Shown one piece after another: positions 15,048 to 23,905 of a stretch of DNA of 64,000 bases; positions within the stretch are counted from its first letter, which is position 1, and the number at the start of each line of letters is the position of its first letter. Position numbers and translations under genes: made by a program. The stretch is from the NCBI RefSeq assembly GCF_001514195.1, contig NZ_KQ948736.1, positions 687,328-751,327 of the forward strand, given 5' to 3'. Under the pieces are notes generated by a model that ran no database searches, was not told the DNA's origin, and saw only the letters and a list, made by a program, of their open reading frames with translations. The DNA is from Streptomyces griseorubiginosus. GTDB lineage: Bacteria; Actinomycetota; Actinomycetes; Streptomycetales; Streptomycetaceae.

Positions 15048-15081
15048 CGGCACCCCCGCGTGTGTTCACGCGGGGGTGCCG
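15048..15081 (-). terminator. Strong hairpin terminator
   Basis: CGGCACCCCCGCGTG (15048-15062), loop TGTT, and CACGCGGGGGTGCCG (15067-15081): a perfect 15-pair stem just downstream of the 201-residue secreted protein gene on the minus strand. Confidence 0.9.
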
Positions 15082-15104
15082 TGGTGCGGTGCGGTGCCGG
15101 TGGG

Positions 15105-15710
15105 TCAGGTGGCCGGCAGCTCCGGCAGGGCGGGCGCCTCCGGGAGGGCGGGCAGTGAGGGCAGGCCGCCGCCGAGGAGGCCGGTCACGGCCCCGAGCAC
15201 GTCGCCGAGGAGTCCGGTGACCGCACTCAGGACGCCGCCCAGGTCCAGCGAGGTGAGCGAGCCGAGGAGGTCGTCGATCGTGGACTGGAGCGAGGCCAGG
15301 AGGTCGGAGACCGGGTCGGCGGCGACCGCGGACCGGTCCGTGGCGACCGCGGACCTGTCGGTGGCGGTCAGCCGCCGCAGCTCCTGCTGGACCCGCGCGT
15401 TCGCGGCCGCCACGGCCTTGGCGTGGGCGGCCGCACTGTCCGCGTCGAGGGTGGTGGCGTCCAGCGCGGTGACGTCGGCGACCGCGTCCAGGAGCGGTGC
15501 GAGAACGGTGCCGTGCTCGGCACGGTCCAGTGCGTCGAGGCGCTTCACCACGGTGGCGGTGTCGGAGGGCGTGGCCGGCTGCGACACCCCGGGGTCCGAC
15601 GCTGCGCGGCCCGCGTCGGTGACGGCGGCCGCGGTGCCGACCGGGCCCAGGATCAGCGCGGCACAGACCAGGGGCGGCAGGAGAAGGCCGCGGGAGACGA
15701 GGGGGCGCAT
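15105..15710 (-). CDS. Secreted protein of unknown function
   Basis: 201 residues with a clear signal peptide (MRPLVSRGLLLPPLVCAALI and cleavage near GTAAA-VT). The mature part is helical, Ala/Asp/Leu-rich, with a repeat TDRSAVATDRSAVAAD and a C-terminal half of repeating hydrophobic LLGxVxGLLG-like units (LDLGGVLSAVTGLLGDVLGA) ending in a Pro-rich tail. AAAGGA precedes ATG 15710. No family is recognised; similar small exported helical proteins are common in Streptomyces. It is a single-gene unit with a strong terminator. Confidence 0.8.
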   Translation of the reverse strand: MRPLVSRGLLLPPLVCAALILGPVGTAAAVTDAGRAASDPGVSQPATPSDTATVVKRLDALDRAEHGTVLAPLLDAVADVTALDATTLDADSAAAHAKAVAAANARVQQELRRLTATDRSAVATDRSAVAADPVSDLLASLQSTIDDLLGSLTSLDLGGVLSAVTGLLGDVLGAVTGLLGGGLPSLPALPEAPALPELPAT

Positions 15711-15918
15711 GCACGTTCCTTTCGAAATGACTTCGTTGGCCCCACCGTGGGAAGCGCCCGCGTGGTGCGCAACCGGTCAGGTGACCTGCGCGCGACCGTG
15801 GGAAACCCCCTCGAACAACTCTGACCTGGTGTTTTACCGGGATGCGAGCCTGCTTCGCGCCCTCCGGGGACGTTCCGCCGTCAGGGGACCCGGGGGTCAC
15901 CGTCACGGGACTCCGGGG

Positions 15919-16428
15919 TCAGTCGAGCTGCCGGGCGAACGCGTCGTACGCCTTCTCGTCGAACAGCACGAACCGGACCTCCTCGACCGCGGTCCCGGAC
16001 TCCCGCACCGTCTCCACCGCGATCCGGGCGGCGTCGTCCATCGGCCAGCCGTAGATGCCTGCGGAGACGGCGGGGAAGGCGACCGTCCGGGCGCCGAGCT
16101 CGTCGGCGACGCGCAGGGACTCCCGGTAGCAGGAGGCCAGCAGCGCCGAGCGGTCCTCCTCGTGGCTGTACCGGGGTCCGACGGTGTGGATCACCCAGCG
16201 CGCGTCCAGGTCGCCCGCCGTGGTGGCGACGGCCCGGCCGGTGGGGAGGCCCTTGCCGTAGTGCCCGGCGCGCAGCCTGCGGCAGTCCGCCAGGATCGCG
16301 GGGCCGCCGCGCCGGTGGATGGCGCCGTCGACGCCTCCGCCGCCGAGGAGGGAGGAGTTCGCGGCGTTGACGATCGCGTCGGCGCTCTCCCGGGTGATGT
16401 CGCCCTGGACGAGTCGGAGTGTGGTCAT
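15919..16428 (-). CDS. Macro-domain protein (ADP-ribose-binding hydrolase type)
   Basis: 169 residues, a stand-alone macro domain of the YmdB/MacroD kind that binds ADP-ribose and can deacetylate O-acetyl-ADP-ribose or remove ADP-ribose from proteins. Motifs: LVQGDIT (6-12), AIVNAANSSL (18-27), GGGGVDGAIH (29-38) and FPAVSAGIYGWP. ATG 16428 starts directly on the first strand. The gene stands alone on the minus strand; the Sir2 gene that could make its substrate is about 11 kb away. Confidence 0.93.
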   Translation of the reverse strand: MTTLRLVQGDITRESADAIVNAANSSLLGGGGVDGAIHRRGGPAILADCRRLRAGHYGKGLPTGRAVATTAGDLDARWVIHTVGPRYSHEEDRSALLASCYRESLRVADELGARTVAFPAVSAGIYGWPMDDAARIAVETVRESGTAVEEVRFVLFDEKAYDAFARQLD

Positions 16429-16500
16429 GCACCCACTCTTCCAGCACGGTGAGCGTCGCTCAGCCCGGTTTCGAGCGCGCCGGGGTCGGTCCGGTGCGTT

Positions 16501-17913
16501 TCAGGTCTCCTGGCGGAGCCGTCGCCACACGGCCTTCGCGGCGTTGTGGCCCGACATGCCGTGCACACCGGGCCCCGGTGGGGTCGCCGACGAGCAGATG
16601 AAGACGGCCGGGTGGGGGGTGCCGTAGGGGGAGAGGGAGAGCTTGGGGCGCAGCATGATCTGGAGGCCGGTGACCGCGCCGGAGCCGATGTCGCCGCCGA
16701 CGTAGTTGGCGTTGCGGGCGGCCAGTTCGGGCGGTCCCGCGGTGGCGCGGGCGAGGACCCGGTCGCGGAACCCCGGTGCGAAACGCTCCAGTTGGCGCTC
16801 CAGGGCGTCGGTGAGGTCGCCGGTCCAGCCGCTCGGGACATGGCCGTAGGCCCAGAACACGTGCTTTCCGGCGGGGGCCCGGCCCGGGTCCACGACACTC
16901 GGCTGCACGGTGATCATGAACGGCCTGTCGGGGGCCCGGCCCTCCCGGGAGGCGGCCCGCAGCGCCCTGCCGATCTCCGCGCTGTCGGCGCCGATCTGCA
17001 CGGTGCCGGCGCTGCGCGCCTCCTTCGCGGTCCACGGCACCGGGCCGTCGAGGGCGTAGTCGACCTTGAAGACGCCCGGGCCGTAGCGGTAGCCCTGGTA
17101 GTAGGTGCCGAAACCGGCGATGCGGGCCAGCGCGGTGGGTGAGGTGTCGAAGACGTAGGCGCGCGCCGGCGGCAGGTCGTCCAGCCGCTTGACCTCGTAA
17201 TCCGTGTGCACGCTGCCGCCGAGGTCCTTGAGATAGGCCGCGAGCGCGTCGGAGATGGACTGGGAGCCGCCTCGGGCGACGGGCCAGCCGCGGGCGTGGG
17301 CCGCGAGCGCGAAGACCAGTCCGATGGCCCCGGTGGCGAATCCGCTGAGCGGGGCCATGACATGCGCGACCAGCCCGGCGAACAGGGTCTTGGCCCGCTC
17401 GTCGCGGAAGCGGCGCATCAGCAGGGTCGACGGGGGCAGCCCGGTGAGGCCGAAGCGGGCCAGGGTGACCGGGTCGCGGGGCAGCGCGGTCAGGGGCAGG
17501 GACATGAAGTCCTGGACGAGGGTGTCCCACTTGGGCAGGAACGGCTCGACGAGCCGTCGGTAGGTCCCCGCGTCTCGCGGCCCGAAGGAGGCGGCCGTCT
17601 CGGCGACCGACCTCGACAGGACGGCGGCGGTGCCGTCGGTGAAGGGGTGCGCCATGGGCAGCTCCGCGTGCAGCCACTCCAGTCCGTAGCGCTCCAGGGG
17701 CAGTGCGCGGAACGCCGGGGAGTTGATGCCGAGGGGATGGGCAGCGGAACAGGGGTCGTGCCGGAAACCGGGGAGGGTCAGCTCCTCGGTGCGGGCGCCT
17801 CCGCCCACGGTGTCGCGGGCCTCGAACACGGCCACGGAGAAGCCGCGCCGGGCCAGCTCCACGGCGGCCGTCAGTCCGTTCGGCCCCGCACCCACCACGA
17901 CCGCATCGAGCAT
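16501..17913 (-). CDS. FAD-dependent oxidoreductase of the phytoene desaturase/amine oxidase type
   Basis: 470 residues. The N-terminal FAD fold has VVVGAGPNGLTAAVELARRG (5-24) and a downstream GGGARTEE. The C-terminus carries a second FAD contact (FICSSATPPGPGVHGMSG) with HNAAK, typical of phytoene-dehydrogenase-like NAD(P)/FAD proteins. ATG 17913 is preferred because GAAGG lies eight bases upstream; GTG 17922 overlaps that site. There are no carotenoid genes nearby, so the substrate is unknown. Cytoplasmic or membrane-peripheral location is likely. Confidence 0.88.
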   Translation of the reverse strand: MLDAVVVGAGPNGLTAAVELARRGFSVAVFEARDTVGGGARTEELTLPGFRHDPCSAAHPLGINSPAFRALPLERYGLEWLHAELPMAHPFTDGTAAVLSRSVAETAASFGPRDAGTYRRLVEPFLPKWDTLVQDFMSLPLTALPRDPVTLARFGLTGLPPSTLLMRRFRDERAKTLFAGLVAHVMAPLSGFATGAIGLVFALAAHARGWPVARGGSQSISDALAAYLKDLGGSVHTDYEVKRLDDLPPARAYVFDTSPTALARIAGFGTYYQGYRYGPGVFKVDYALDGPVPWTAKEARSAGTVQIGADSAEIGRALRAASREGRAPDRPFMITVQPSVVDPGRAPAGKHVFWAYGHVPSGWTGDLTDALERQLERFAPGFRDRVLARATAGPPELAARNANYVGGDIGSGAVTGLQIMLRPKLSLSPYGTPHPAVFICSSATPPGPGVHGMSGHNAAKAVWRRLRQET

Positions 17914-18124
17914 CGACGGCACCTTCGGACCCCTTCGTCAGCCGATGGCCAGAGGATCAGGATATGCCGGGGGACCGACAGTCCTGGGGTTCGGGGGTAG
18001 GTAGGGAGGGGTCTCTGGGGTCACTGGGGTCTCCGGGTCCCTCAGGGGGACGGATGCTCGCGAAGGCCCCGCCTCAGTCGCCCCGCCCCGGATCCCGGAA
18101 CCCCAGGTCCCCGTGGGCGACCCG

Positions 18125-18970
18125 TCAGCCCTCCCCCGCCAGTACCCCCCGGATCCTTCCCGCCGTCGCCGCGTCCCGGGCCGCGGTGAAGGGCAGGGTG
18201 TTGCCTCCCGTGATGCGGAAGGGCTCGCCGGTGAGGGTCAGATGGGCGCCGCCCGCCTCCTCGACCAGCAGCAGGCCCGCCGCGTGGTCCCAGGCCGCCT
18301 CCCAGGAGAACGCGGTCGCGTCCAACTCCCCGCGGGCGACGGCGAGATACTCCAGCCCCGCGGAGCCGCACGCGCGCGGTGCGACGCCGTCCGTCCACAG
18401 CCGCCGCAGTCCGCGCTTCTGGTCCTCCGTCGTGTAGTCCGGGTGGGAGGTGGCCACTTGGAGGTCGCGGCCCGGTTCGGGGGCGCCCGCGTGCAGCCGC
18501 TCGCCGTCGAGGAACGCGCCCCGGCCCCGTATCGCCGTGGCCAGTTGGTCGCGCGCCGGTGCGTAGGTCCAGGAGGCCAGCAGGACACCGCCCTTCGCCA
18601 GCGCGACCAGCATGCAGAAGCCGGGGTCGCCGTGCACGAACTGCCGGGTGCCGTCGACGGGGTCGACGATCCAGACGGGGGCGTCGCCCTGTATCGCCTC
18701 GTACGAGGCCGGGTCGACGTGCACCGCCTCCTCGCCGACCACGGCCGAGCCCGGCAGCAGGGCGCCGAGGGCCTCGGTGAGGTACTGCTCGGCGAGCCGG
18801 TCGGCGTCCGTCACCAGGTCGTGCGGGCCCGCCTTCTGGTCGACCTCGTGGGCGGCGAGTCGCCGGAAGCGGGGCATGACCTCGGCCGCGGCCGCCTTGC
18901 GTACCGCCTCTTCCACGTCGCCGGCGTGCAGGTCGAGAAACTCGTCGATGGTTTCCGTGTCTCCGATCAT
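18125..18970 (-). CDS. Inositol-monophosphatase family phosphatase (possible histidinol phosphatase)
   Basis: 281 residues. Metal and phosphate-site motifs: DLVTDADRLAEQY (51-63), VGEE (78-81), VWIVDPVDGTRQFVHG (99-114) and the late WDHAAGLLLVEEAGG. These define the Mg-dependent, lithium-sensitive phosphatase fold. Members act on inositol phosphate, histidinol phosphate or other sugar phosphates; the sequence does not decide which. ATG 18970 was chosen; an upstream in-frame start at 19006 adds residues unlike the family. Confidence 0.9.
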   Translation of the reverse strand: MIGDTETIDEFLDLHAGDVEEAVRKAAAAEVMPRFRRLAAHEVDQKAGPHDLVTDADRLAEQYLTEALGALLPGSAVVGEEAVHVDPASYEAIQGDAPVWIVDPVDGTRQFVHGDPGFCMLVALAKGGVLLASWTYAPARDQLATAIRGRGAFLDGERLHAGAPEPGRDLQVATSHPDYTTEDQKRGLRRLWTDGVAPRACGSAGLEYLAVARGELDATAFSWEAAWDHAAGLLLVEEAGGAHLTLTGEPFRITGGNTLPFTAARDAATAGRIRGVLAGEG

Positions 18971-19150
18971 GAGTCCATGAGAGCACGCGGGACTGACAAA
19001 CCCCACCCGCCTGGTGGACGCCGTATGGAATCACCGTGAACACCGGGTTCCGGGGACGCCGTTCACTCGAACCGCCCCCGTTCCCGTCAGAGCACGCACC
19101 CTCGAGGGCCCGCCGCTGTCACCGCACGCACCCCCAGGAGGCCCGCGCCC

Positions 19151-21034
19151 TCACCGTCCCACCGCGTACCCCTGCATCCCGCGCGGGTTCGCTCCGGCCG
19201 ACAGCACCCCCGTCTCCGGGTCCCGCGCGACCGCGCACAACCGGCCCTCCGACCACGGGTCCCCCACCGTCACGTCGTGCCCTCGTCGCCGTAGCTCCGC
19301 CACCACCTCGGGAGAGGTCCGGGCCTCCACCGTGACGCTCCCGGGCCGCATGCCGCGCGGGTAGAAGGAACCGGGGAAGCTGTCGTTGTGCCAGTTCGGG
19401 GCGTCGATCGCGCCCTGGAGGTCGAGGCCGCCGCGGACCGGGGAGCGCAGGGCGAGGGCCAGGAAGAAGTGGAGCTGCCACTGGTCCTGCTGGTCCCCGC
19501 CGGGCGTGCCGAAGGCCAGGACGGGCACGCCGTCGCGCAGGGCGATGGAGGGGGTGAGGGTGGTGCGGGGGCGCCGGCCGGGGGAGAGGGAGTTCGGCAG
19601 GCCCTCCTCCAGCCAGGCCATCTGGAGACGGGTGCCCAGCGGGAAGCCCAGTTCGGGCACGACCGGATTGGACTGGAGCCAGCCTCCGCTGGGCGTGGCG
19701 GCGACCATGTTGCCCCAGCGGTCGACGACGTCGATGTGGCAGGTGTCGCCGCGGGTCGTACCGTCGGGGTGGACCTCGGGCTCGCCGGGCACGGGGTGGA
19801 CGGCGGGCTCGCCCGGCACGGGGTGGGCCTCGGGCTCGCCCGGCACGGGGGACCTGGGGTTCTTCGCGACCGTGGGCTCGCCGACGCCCATCGGGCTGAA
19901 CCCGGGCTCGTCGGTGACGACCACGCGCGCGTGCGCGCTGAGCCGCGGCTCGCGCCCCCCTGGACTGCCGGGCCGGAGCTCGTGCGAGGCCTTGTCGCCC
20001 ACTAGGGCGCGCCGATCGGCGTTGTACTCCGCCGAGAGCAGCTCCTTCAGCGGCACCTCGGCCGCGTCCCCGTACCAGGCCTCCCGGTCGGCCATGGCCA
20101 GCTTGCAGCCCTCGACCAGCAGATGGACGTACTCCGCGGACCCGTACCGGGGCAGCTCGGGCGGCAGCAGCGCGAGCTGCTGGAGGAGCACCGGGCCCTG
20201 GCTCCAGGGGCCGGCCTTGCACAGGGTCCAGCCGTTCCAGTCGTACGTCGCCGGCGCCTCGTAACGCGCGGACCACCCGGCGAGATCCGCGGCCGTCAGC
20301 GTGCCGGTGTGCCGCGTGCCGCTGGTGTCGAGGGTGGGCCGCCGGGCCTGCCGTACGAGCGCCTCGGCGATGAATCCGGTACGCCACACCGCGCGGGCCG
20401 CGTCGATCTGCGCGACCCGGTCCCCCGCGTCCGCCACCTCGTCGATCAGCCTCCGCCAGGTGGCGGCCAGGGCGGGGTTGCGGAACAGCTCACCTGGCCG
20501 CGGGGCCTTGCCGCCCGGCAGATAGACCTCCGCCGACGAGGTCCACTCCGTCTCGAACAGCTCCCGCACGCTCTCCACCGTCGCGCCTACGTTCTCCACG
20601 GGGGCGTGCCCGTCCTCGGCGTATCCGATGGCGTACCGCAGGACGTCGGCGAGGGACTTGGTGCCGTGGTCGCGCAGGAGCAGCATCCAGGCGTCGAAGG
20701 CGCCGGGTACGGCGGCGGCGAGGGGGCCGGTGCCGGGCACGAGGTCCAGGCCGAGCCCCCGGTAGTGGGCCACGGTCGCCCCGGCCGGTGCGACGCCCTG
20801 TCCGCACAGCACCCGCACCTCGCCACCGGCCGGCGCGAGCAGGATCGGCACCTCACCGGCGGGGCCGTTCAGGTGCGGCTCGACGACGTGCAGGACGAAC
20901 GCGCCGGCCACCGCGGCGTCGTAGGCGTTGCCGCCGTCCTCCAGCACCGCCATCGCCGACTGCGAGGCCAGCCAGTGGGTGGAGGACACCATGCCGAAGG
21001 TGCCCTGGAGGGTCGGCCGGGTGGTGAACGACAT
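19151..21034 (-). CDS. Gamma-glutamyltransferase family protein, no signal peptide
   Basis: 627 residues of the Ntn-hydrolase GGT family, which self-cleaves before a Thr nucleophile. The N-terminal region has MVSSTHWLASQSAMAVLEDG and GGNAYDAAVAGAF. The nucleophile is probably Thr431 in RGDTCHIDVVD; PSGGWLQSN and the C-terminal RRRGHDVTVGD are also family-like. No signal peptide is seen, unlike the second paralogue at 42792. Three 27-bp repeats (PVPGEPEAH-type nine-mers, residues about 397-423) end just eight residues before the nucleophile. ATG 21034 follows AGGTGAGAG. It may be a cephalosporin-acylase-like or glutathione-related hydrolase; the substrate is unknown. Confidence 0.88.
   Translation of the reverse strand: MSFTTRPTLQGTFGMVSSTHWLASQSAMAVLEDGGNAYDAAVAGAFVLHVVEPHLNGPAGEVPILLAPAGGEVRVLCGQGVAPAGATVAHYRGLGLDLVPGTGPLAAAVPGAFDAWMLLLRDHGTKSLADVLRYAIGYAEDGHAPVENVGATVESVRELFETEWTSSAEVYLPGGKAPRPGELFRNPALAATWRRLIDEVADAGDRVAQIDAARAVWRTGFIAEALVRQARRPTLDTSGTRHTGTLTAADLAGWSARYEAPATYDWNGWTLCKAGPWSQGPVLLQQLALLPPELPRYGSAEYVHLLVEGCKLAMADREAWYGDAAEVPLKELLSAEYNADRRALVGDKASHELRPGSPGGREPRLSAHARVVVTDEPGFSPMGVGEPTVAKNPRSPVPGEPEAHPVPGEPAVHPVPGEPEVHPDGTTRGDTCHIDVVDRWGNMVAATPSGGWLQSNPVVPELGFPLGTRLQMAWLEEGLPNSLSPGRRPRTTLTPSIALRDGVPVLAFGTPGGDQQDQWQLHFFLALALRSPVRGGLDLQGAIDAPNWHNDSFPGSFYPRGMRPGSVTVEARTSPEVVAELRRRGHDVTVGDPWSEGRLCAVARDPETGVLSAGANPRGMQGYAVGR
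19767..19847 (-). repeat. Three 27-bp in-frame repeats before the GGT nucleophile
   Basis: Units 19767-19793, 19794-19820 and 19821-19847 encode PVPGEPEVH, PVPGEPAVH and PVPGEPEAH. They are nearly identical at DNA level (CTCGCCxGGCACGGGGTGG core). Confidence 0.85.
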
Positions 21035-21309
21035 CTCTCACCTCGCGCGTCGGGCCCGCCTCGGCCGGTCCGAAGCGGTCGCCTGTGGGGATCCTTTCAT
21101 CCCACACCGACCCGCCTACGAAGTCTTTGCGAGTGCACGAGAACTCCATGAACCACCCGCCACCTGCACGGAGTCCCTTTTGCCCGGCTGCTCGGACCGT
21201 AGGTAACCGCGAGTTCACCGGCCTACCCTTCCTCCGCGTTCTACGCGCGTGGTGCGATGCGAACGCCCGCGCTCCCCCACGTGGGCCCCAACTCGACCAG
21301 GAGTCACGC

Positions 21310-22305
21310 ATGTTGTCGAAGGTCCTCACCCGCGCGGCTGTCACGCTCGCCGCAGGCGCCGCCGTGCTCGCCGCCTCCGTCCCCGCCGACGCCGCGACCT
21401 ACACCGCCTTCGCCTTCTCGCGCAGCGGCACCACACAGCCCACGATCTACGACTTCATCGACTCGGCCACCACCTCCCTCGACATGACCATGTACGAGCT
21501 GGAGGACACCACGGCCGTCAACGACCTGATCGCCCTGAAGAACAAGGGCGTCACCGTCCGGGTCGTGCTGGACCGCGCGCATCAGAGTGCCAACAGCTCC
21601 GCCTACACGGCACTGACCGACGCGGGTGTGGGCGTGGCGTGGTCGCCGTCGGGCTTCGTCTACACGCACCAGAAGACGATCACCGTGGACGGCACCAAGT
21701 CGCTTGTCCTGACCGGCAATCTGACCTCCCAGTACTACGCGACCGGCCGCGACTACGGCGTGTTCACCGACGACAGCCGTGATGTCGCCGCGATCGAGAA
21801 GGTGTTCGCCGCGGACTACGCCGGCACCTCGGTCACCCCCACCGACGGCGACCATCTGCTCTGGTCGCCCACGGACTCCCGCAACCGGCTGCTGTCCGTG
21901 GTGAACGCGGCCACGAAGACGCTCGACGTCGAGGAACTGGAGTTCAGCGACAGCGCGGTGGTCGACGCGATCGCGGCACGCGCGAAGGCGGGGGTGAAGG
22001 TGCGGGTGGTGCTGGAGACTCCGGGCGACTACGCGAGCGAGGTCTCCGAGATCAAGGCGGCCGGCGGCACGGTCGTCGGCTACTCCGATCCGAACGGTTT
22101 CTACATCCACGCCAAGGCCATGGTCGCCGACTACGGCCTCGCCACCCAGGAGGTGGAGGCGGGCTCCATGAACCTGAGCAGCAACTCCCTCACTGCCAAC
22201 CGGGAGTTGGGCATCATCCTCACCGGTACCGGGGTGGCCCAGTCCGTGGCGAGCACGATCGAGGCCACCTTCGCGGGCGACTACTCGGGGGGTACGGCCG
22301 CGTAG
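21310..22305 (+). CDS. Secreted phospholipase D-like protein
   Basis: 331 residues from ATG 21310, preceded by AGGAGT. A signal peptide (MLSKVLTRAAVTLAAGAAVL) ends near ADA-AT. Two HKD motifs define the PLD superfamily: HQKTITVDGTKSLVLTGN, and later HAKAMVADYGLATQ followed by GSMN. In the first copy the usual G-S/G-x-N is G-T-G-N-like. Two half-sites form one active centre. The protein could be an exported phospholipase/phosphodiesterase or a nuclease-type PLD; the short inter-motif regions favour the nuclease/endonuclease size class, but I cannot decide. Confidence 0.88.
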   Translation: MLSKVLTRAAVTLAAGAAVLAASVPADAATYTAFAFSRSGTTQPTIYDFIDSATTSLDMTMYELEDTTAVNDLIALKNKGVTVRVVLDRAHQSANSSAYTALTDAGVGVAWSPSGFVYTHQKTITVDGTKSLVLTGNLTSQYYATGRDYGVFTDDSRDVAAIEKVFAADYAGTSVTPTDGDHLLWSPTDSRNRLLSVVNAATKTLDVEELEFSDSAVVDAIAARAKAGVKVRVVLETPGDYASEVSEIKAAGGTVVGYSDPNGFYIHAKAMVADYGLATQEVEAGSMNLSSNSLTANRELGIILTGTGVAQSVASTIEATFAGDYSGGTAA

Positions 22306-22313
22306 TCGCCGAC

Positions 22314-22422
22314 GGGCATCTGCTCACCTGTCCGTGCTCATGGTGGCCGTCCGCTCACCGTGGCCGTGCTCGCCGTGGACGTCTGCTCACCGTAGCCGTC
22401 TGCCCGCCGTGAGCAGATGCCC
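22314..22422. repeat. 14-bp inverted repeats and CGTGGCCGT-like repeats between convergent genes
   Basis: GGGCATCTGCTCAC (22314-22327) and GTGAGCAGATGCCC (22409-22422) are exact inverted repeats about 80 bp apart, flanking short direct repeats of GCTCACCGT(G/A)GCCGT. The right part overlaps the 3' end of the methyltransferase gene. A shorter pair TCTGCTCAC (22382-22390) / GTGAGCAGA (22409-22417) can also form. It may act as a terminator for both genes. Confidence 0.7.
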
Positions 22423-23205
22423 GCTCGTTCCCAGCAGTGTCGGCTCGGACTCGATGTGCCGACAGGCCGCGAGGACCGTCTCCCGCCGCTCGGGGTCGTC
22501 CAGCCAGTCCTCGACGCCGTCCATCAGCCACGCGACGCCCTCGACGCCGTACTGGCCCTCGACGGAAAGCCTCGCCTCGGTGAACTCCCCTGTCACCTCG
22601 TCCGGTTGGGCGAAGTGCGCGACGGTGAAGAAGCCGCCCTCCTCATAGGGATGCCTGCCGTCCGCGAGGACCGCTTCGGTGTGGGCGCGGACAGACGGCG
22701 TGAAGTAGCGCTCCTCGCGCAGCAGGTCGTGCAGCTGCGCGTACCGGTTGATGGTGGCGGCGACCACCAGCCCACCGGGCCTGACCACCCGCTCCGCCTC
22801 GGCCAACGCCCTGACCCGGTCGGCCCGTTCGGTCAGGTGGTACAGCGGGCCGAGCAGCAGCACCACGTCGTACGAGGCGTCGGCCTCGGTCAGTTCGCGG
22901 GCGTCCCCGAGGCGCGCGGTCACCGCGGACAGCCGGGCGGCCTGCTCCACGTGGAGCGGTACGGGGTCGACGAGCTGCACCTGGTGTCCGTCCTGCGCGA
23001 GCCACTCGGCGTGCACGCCGCTGCCGCCCCCGACGTCCAGCACCCGCGCGGGCGCGGGTGGCAGCAGCCGTCGCAGCACGTCCTGGGTGCGCCAGAACTC
23101 CAGCCGCCCGGCCGGGGCGCCACCGTCCCGGAGACGGGCGTCCTCCTTGCCCCGGGCGTAGTAGGCGAGGATCTCTTCACGCACCCGCGGTGCCGTCTCG
23201 GTCAT
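22387..23205 (-). CDS. SAM-dependent methyltransferase
   Basis: 272 residues with a class I Rossmann methyltransferase core. Motif I is VLDVGGGSGVHAEWLA, followed by the acidic strand end VQLVDPVP, motif II-like YDVVLLLGPLYHL and post-motif RVVRPGGLVVAATI. GAGG lies just before ATG 23205. It resembles UbiE/Tam-like small-molecule methyltransferases of unknown substrate. It stands alone, divergent from nothing close, and ends within an inverted-repeat region. Confidence 0.88.
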   Translation of the reverse strand: MTETAPRVREEILAYYARGKEDARLRDGGAPAGRLEFWRTQDVLRRLLPPAPARVLDVGGGSGVHAEWLAQDGHQVQLVDPVPLHVEQAARLSAVTARLGDARELTEADASYDVVLLLGPLYHLTERADRVRALAEAERVVRPGGLVVAATINRYAQLHDLLREERYFTPSVRAHTEAVLADGRHPYEEGGFFTVAHFAQPDEVTGEFTEARLSVEGQYGVEGVAWLMDGVEDWLDDPERRETVLAACRHIESEPTLLGTSGHLLTAGRRLR

Positions 23206-23242
23206 CGCCTCAGAGTGCTGATCAACGCCCGCCGTCCGCAAC

Positions 23243-23905
23243 TCAGTTAACGCGTGCCGTCACCAGCCCCGACTCGTAGGCGAAGACGACCAGTTGGGCG
23301 CGGTCCCGGGCCCCCAGCTTCGTCATCGCACGGCTGACGTGCGTCTTCGCCGTGAGGGGACTGATCACCATGTGCTCGGCGATCTCCTCGTTGCTCAGAC
23401 CCCGGGCGGCCAGGGCCGTGACCTCGCGCTCGCGGCGGGTGAGGCACTCCAGACCGGGGGCGGTGGACCGGTCGGGCGGACGGGACACGAACTCGCCGAT
23501 CAGGGTGCGGGTGACCGCGGGGGACAGCAACGCCTCGCCGCGGGCGACCACCTCGATGGCCTGGAGCAGGTCGGCCGGTTCGGTGTCCTTCAGCAGAAAG
23601 CCGCTCGCACCGGCCCGCAGTGCCTCGAAGACGTACTCGTCGTGGCCGTAGTTGGTGAGGATCACCACGCGGACCGCGGCCAGCTCCGGGTCCTCGGCGA
23701 TCTGCCGGGTGGCCTCGATGCCGGTCATCACCGGCATCTGCACGTCGATCAGCGCGATGTCGGGCACCCGCGCACGCACCAGCTCCACGCCACGCTTCCC
23801 GTCCGCGGCCTCCCCGACCACCTCGATGCCGTCCTCGGCGTCGAGCAGGGCCCGGAACCCGGCCCGCATCAGCGCCTGGTCGTCGACCAGAGCCACTCGG
23901 ATCAC
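23243..23905 (-). CDS. LuxR/NarL-family response regulator
   Basis: 220 residues. The receiver domain has acidic pocket Asp8-Asp9, phospho-acceptor Asp54 (ALIDVQMPVMTG) and the conserved Lys in FLLKDTEP. The C-terminal LuxR helix-turn-helix is LTRREREVTALAARGLSNEE then AEHMVISPLTAKTHVSRAM. GTG 23905 overlaps the stop of the histidine kinase gene (GTGA), so the pair is translationally coupled and certainly cognate. Target genes are unknown. Confidence 0.95.
   Translation of the reverse strand: MIRVALVDDQALMRAGFRALLDAEDGIEVVGEAADGKRGVELVRARVPDIALIDVQMPVMTGIEATRQIAEDPELAAVRVVILTNYGHDEYVFEALRAGASGFLLKDTEPADLLQAIEVVARGEALLSPAVTRTLIGEFVSRPPDRSTAPGLECLTRREREVTALAARGLSNEEIAEHMVISPLTAKTHVSRAMTKLGARDRAQLVVFAYESGLVTARVN

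Noticed and set aside
1..16428. ADP-ribose operon (ARH, NUDIX, Sir2, macro)
   Set aside because: The genes are on different strands and separated by unrelated operons, so only proximity is reported, not a unit.
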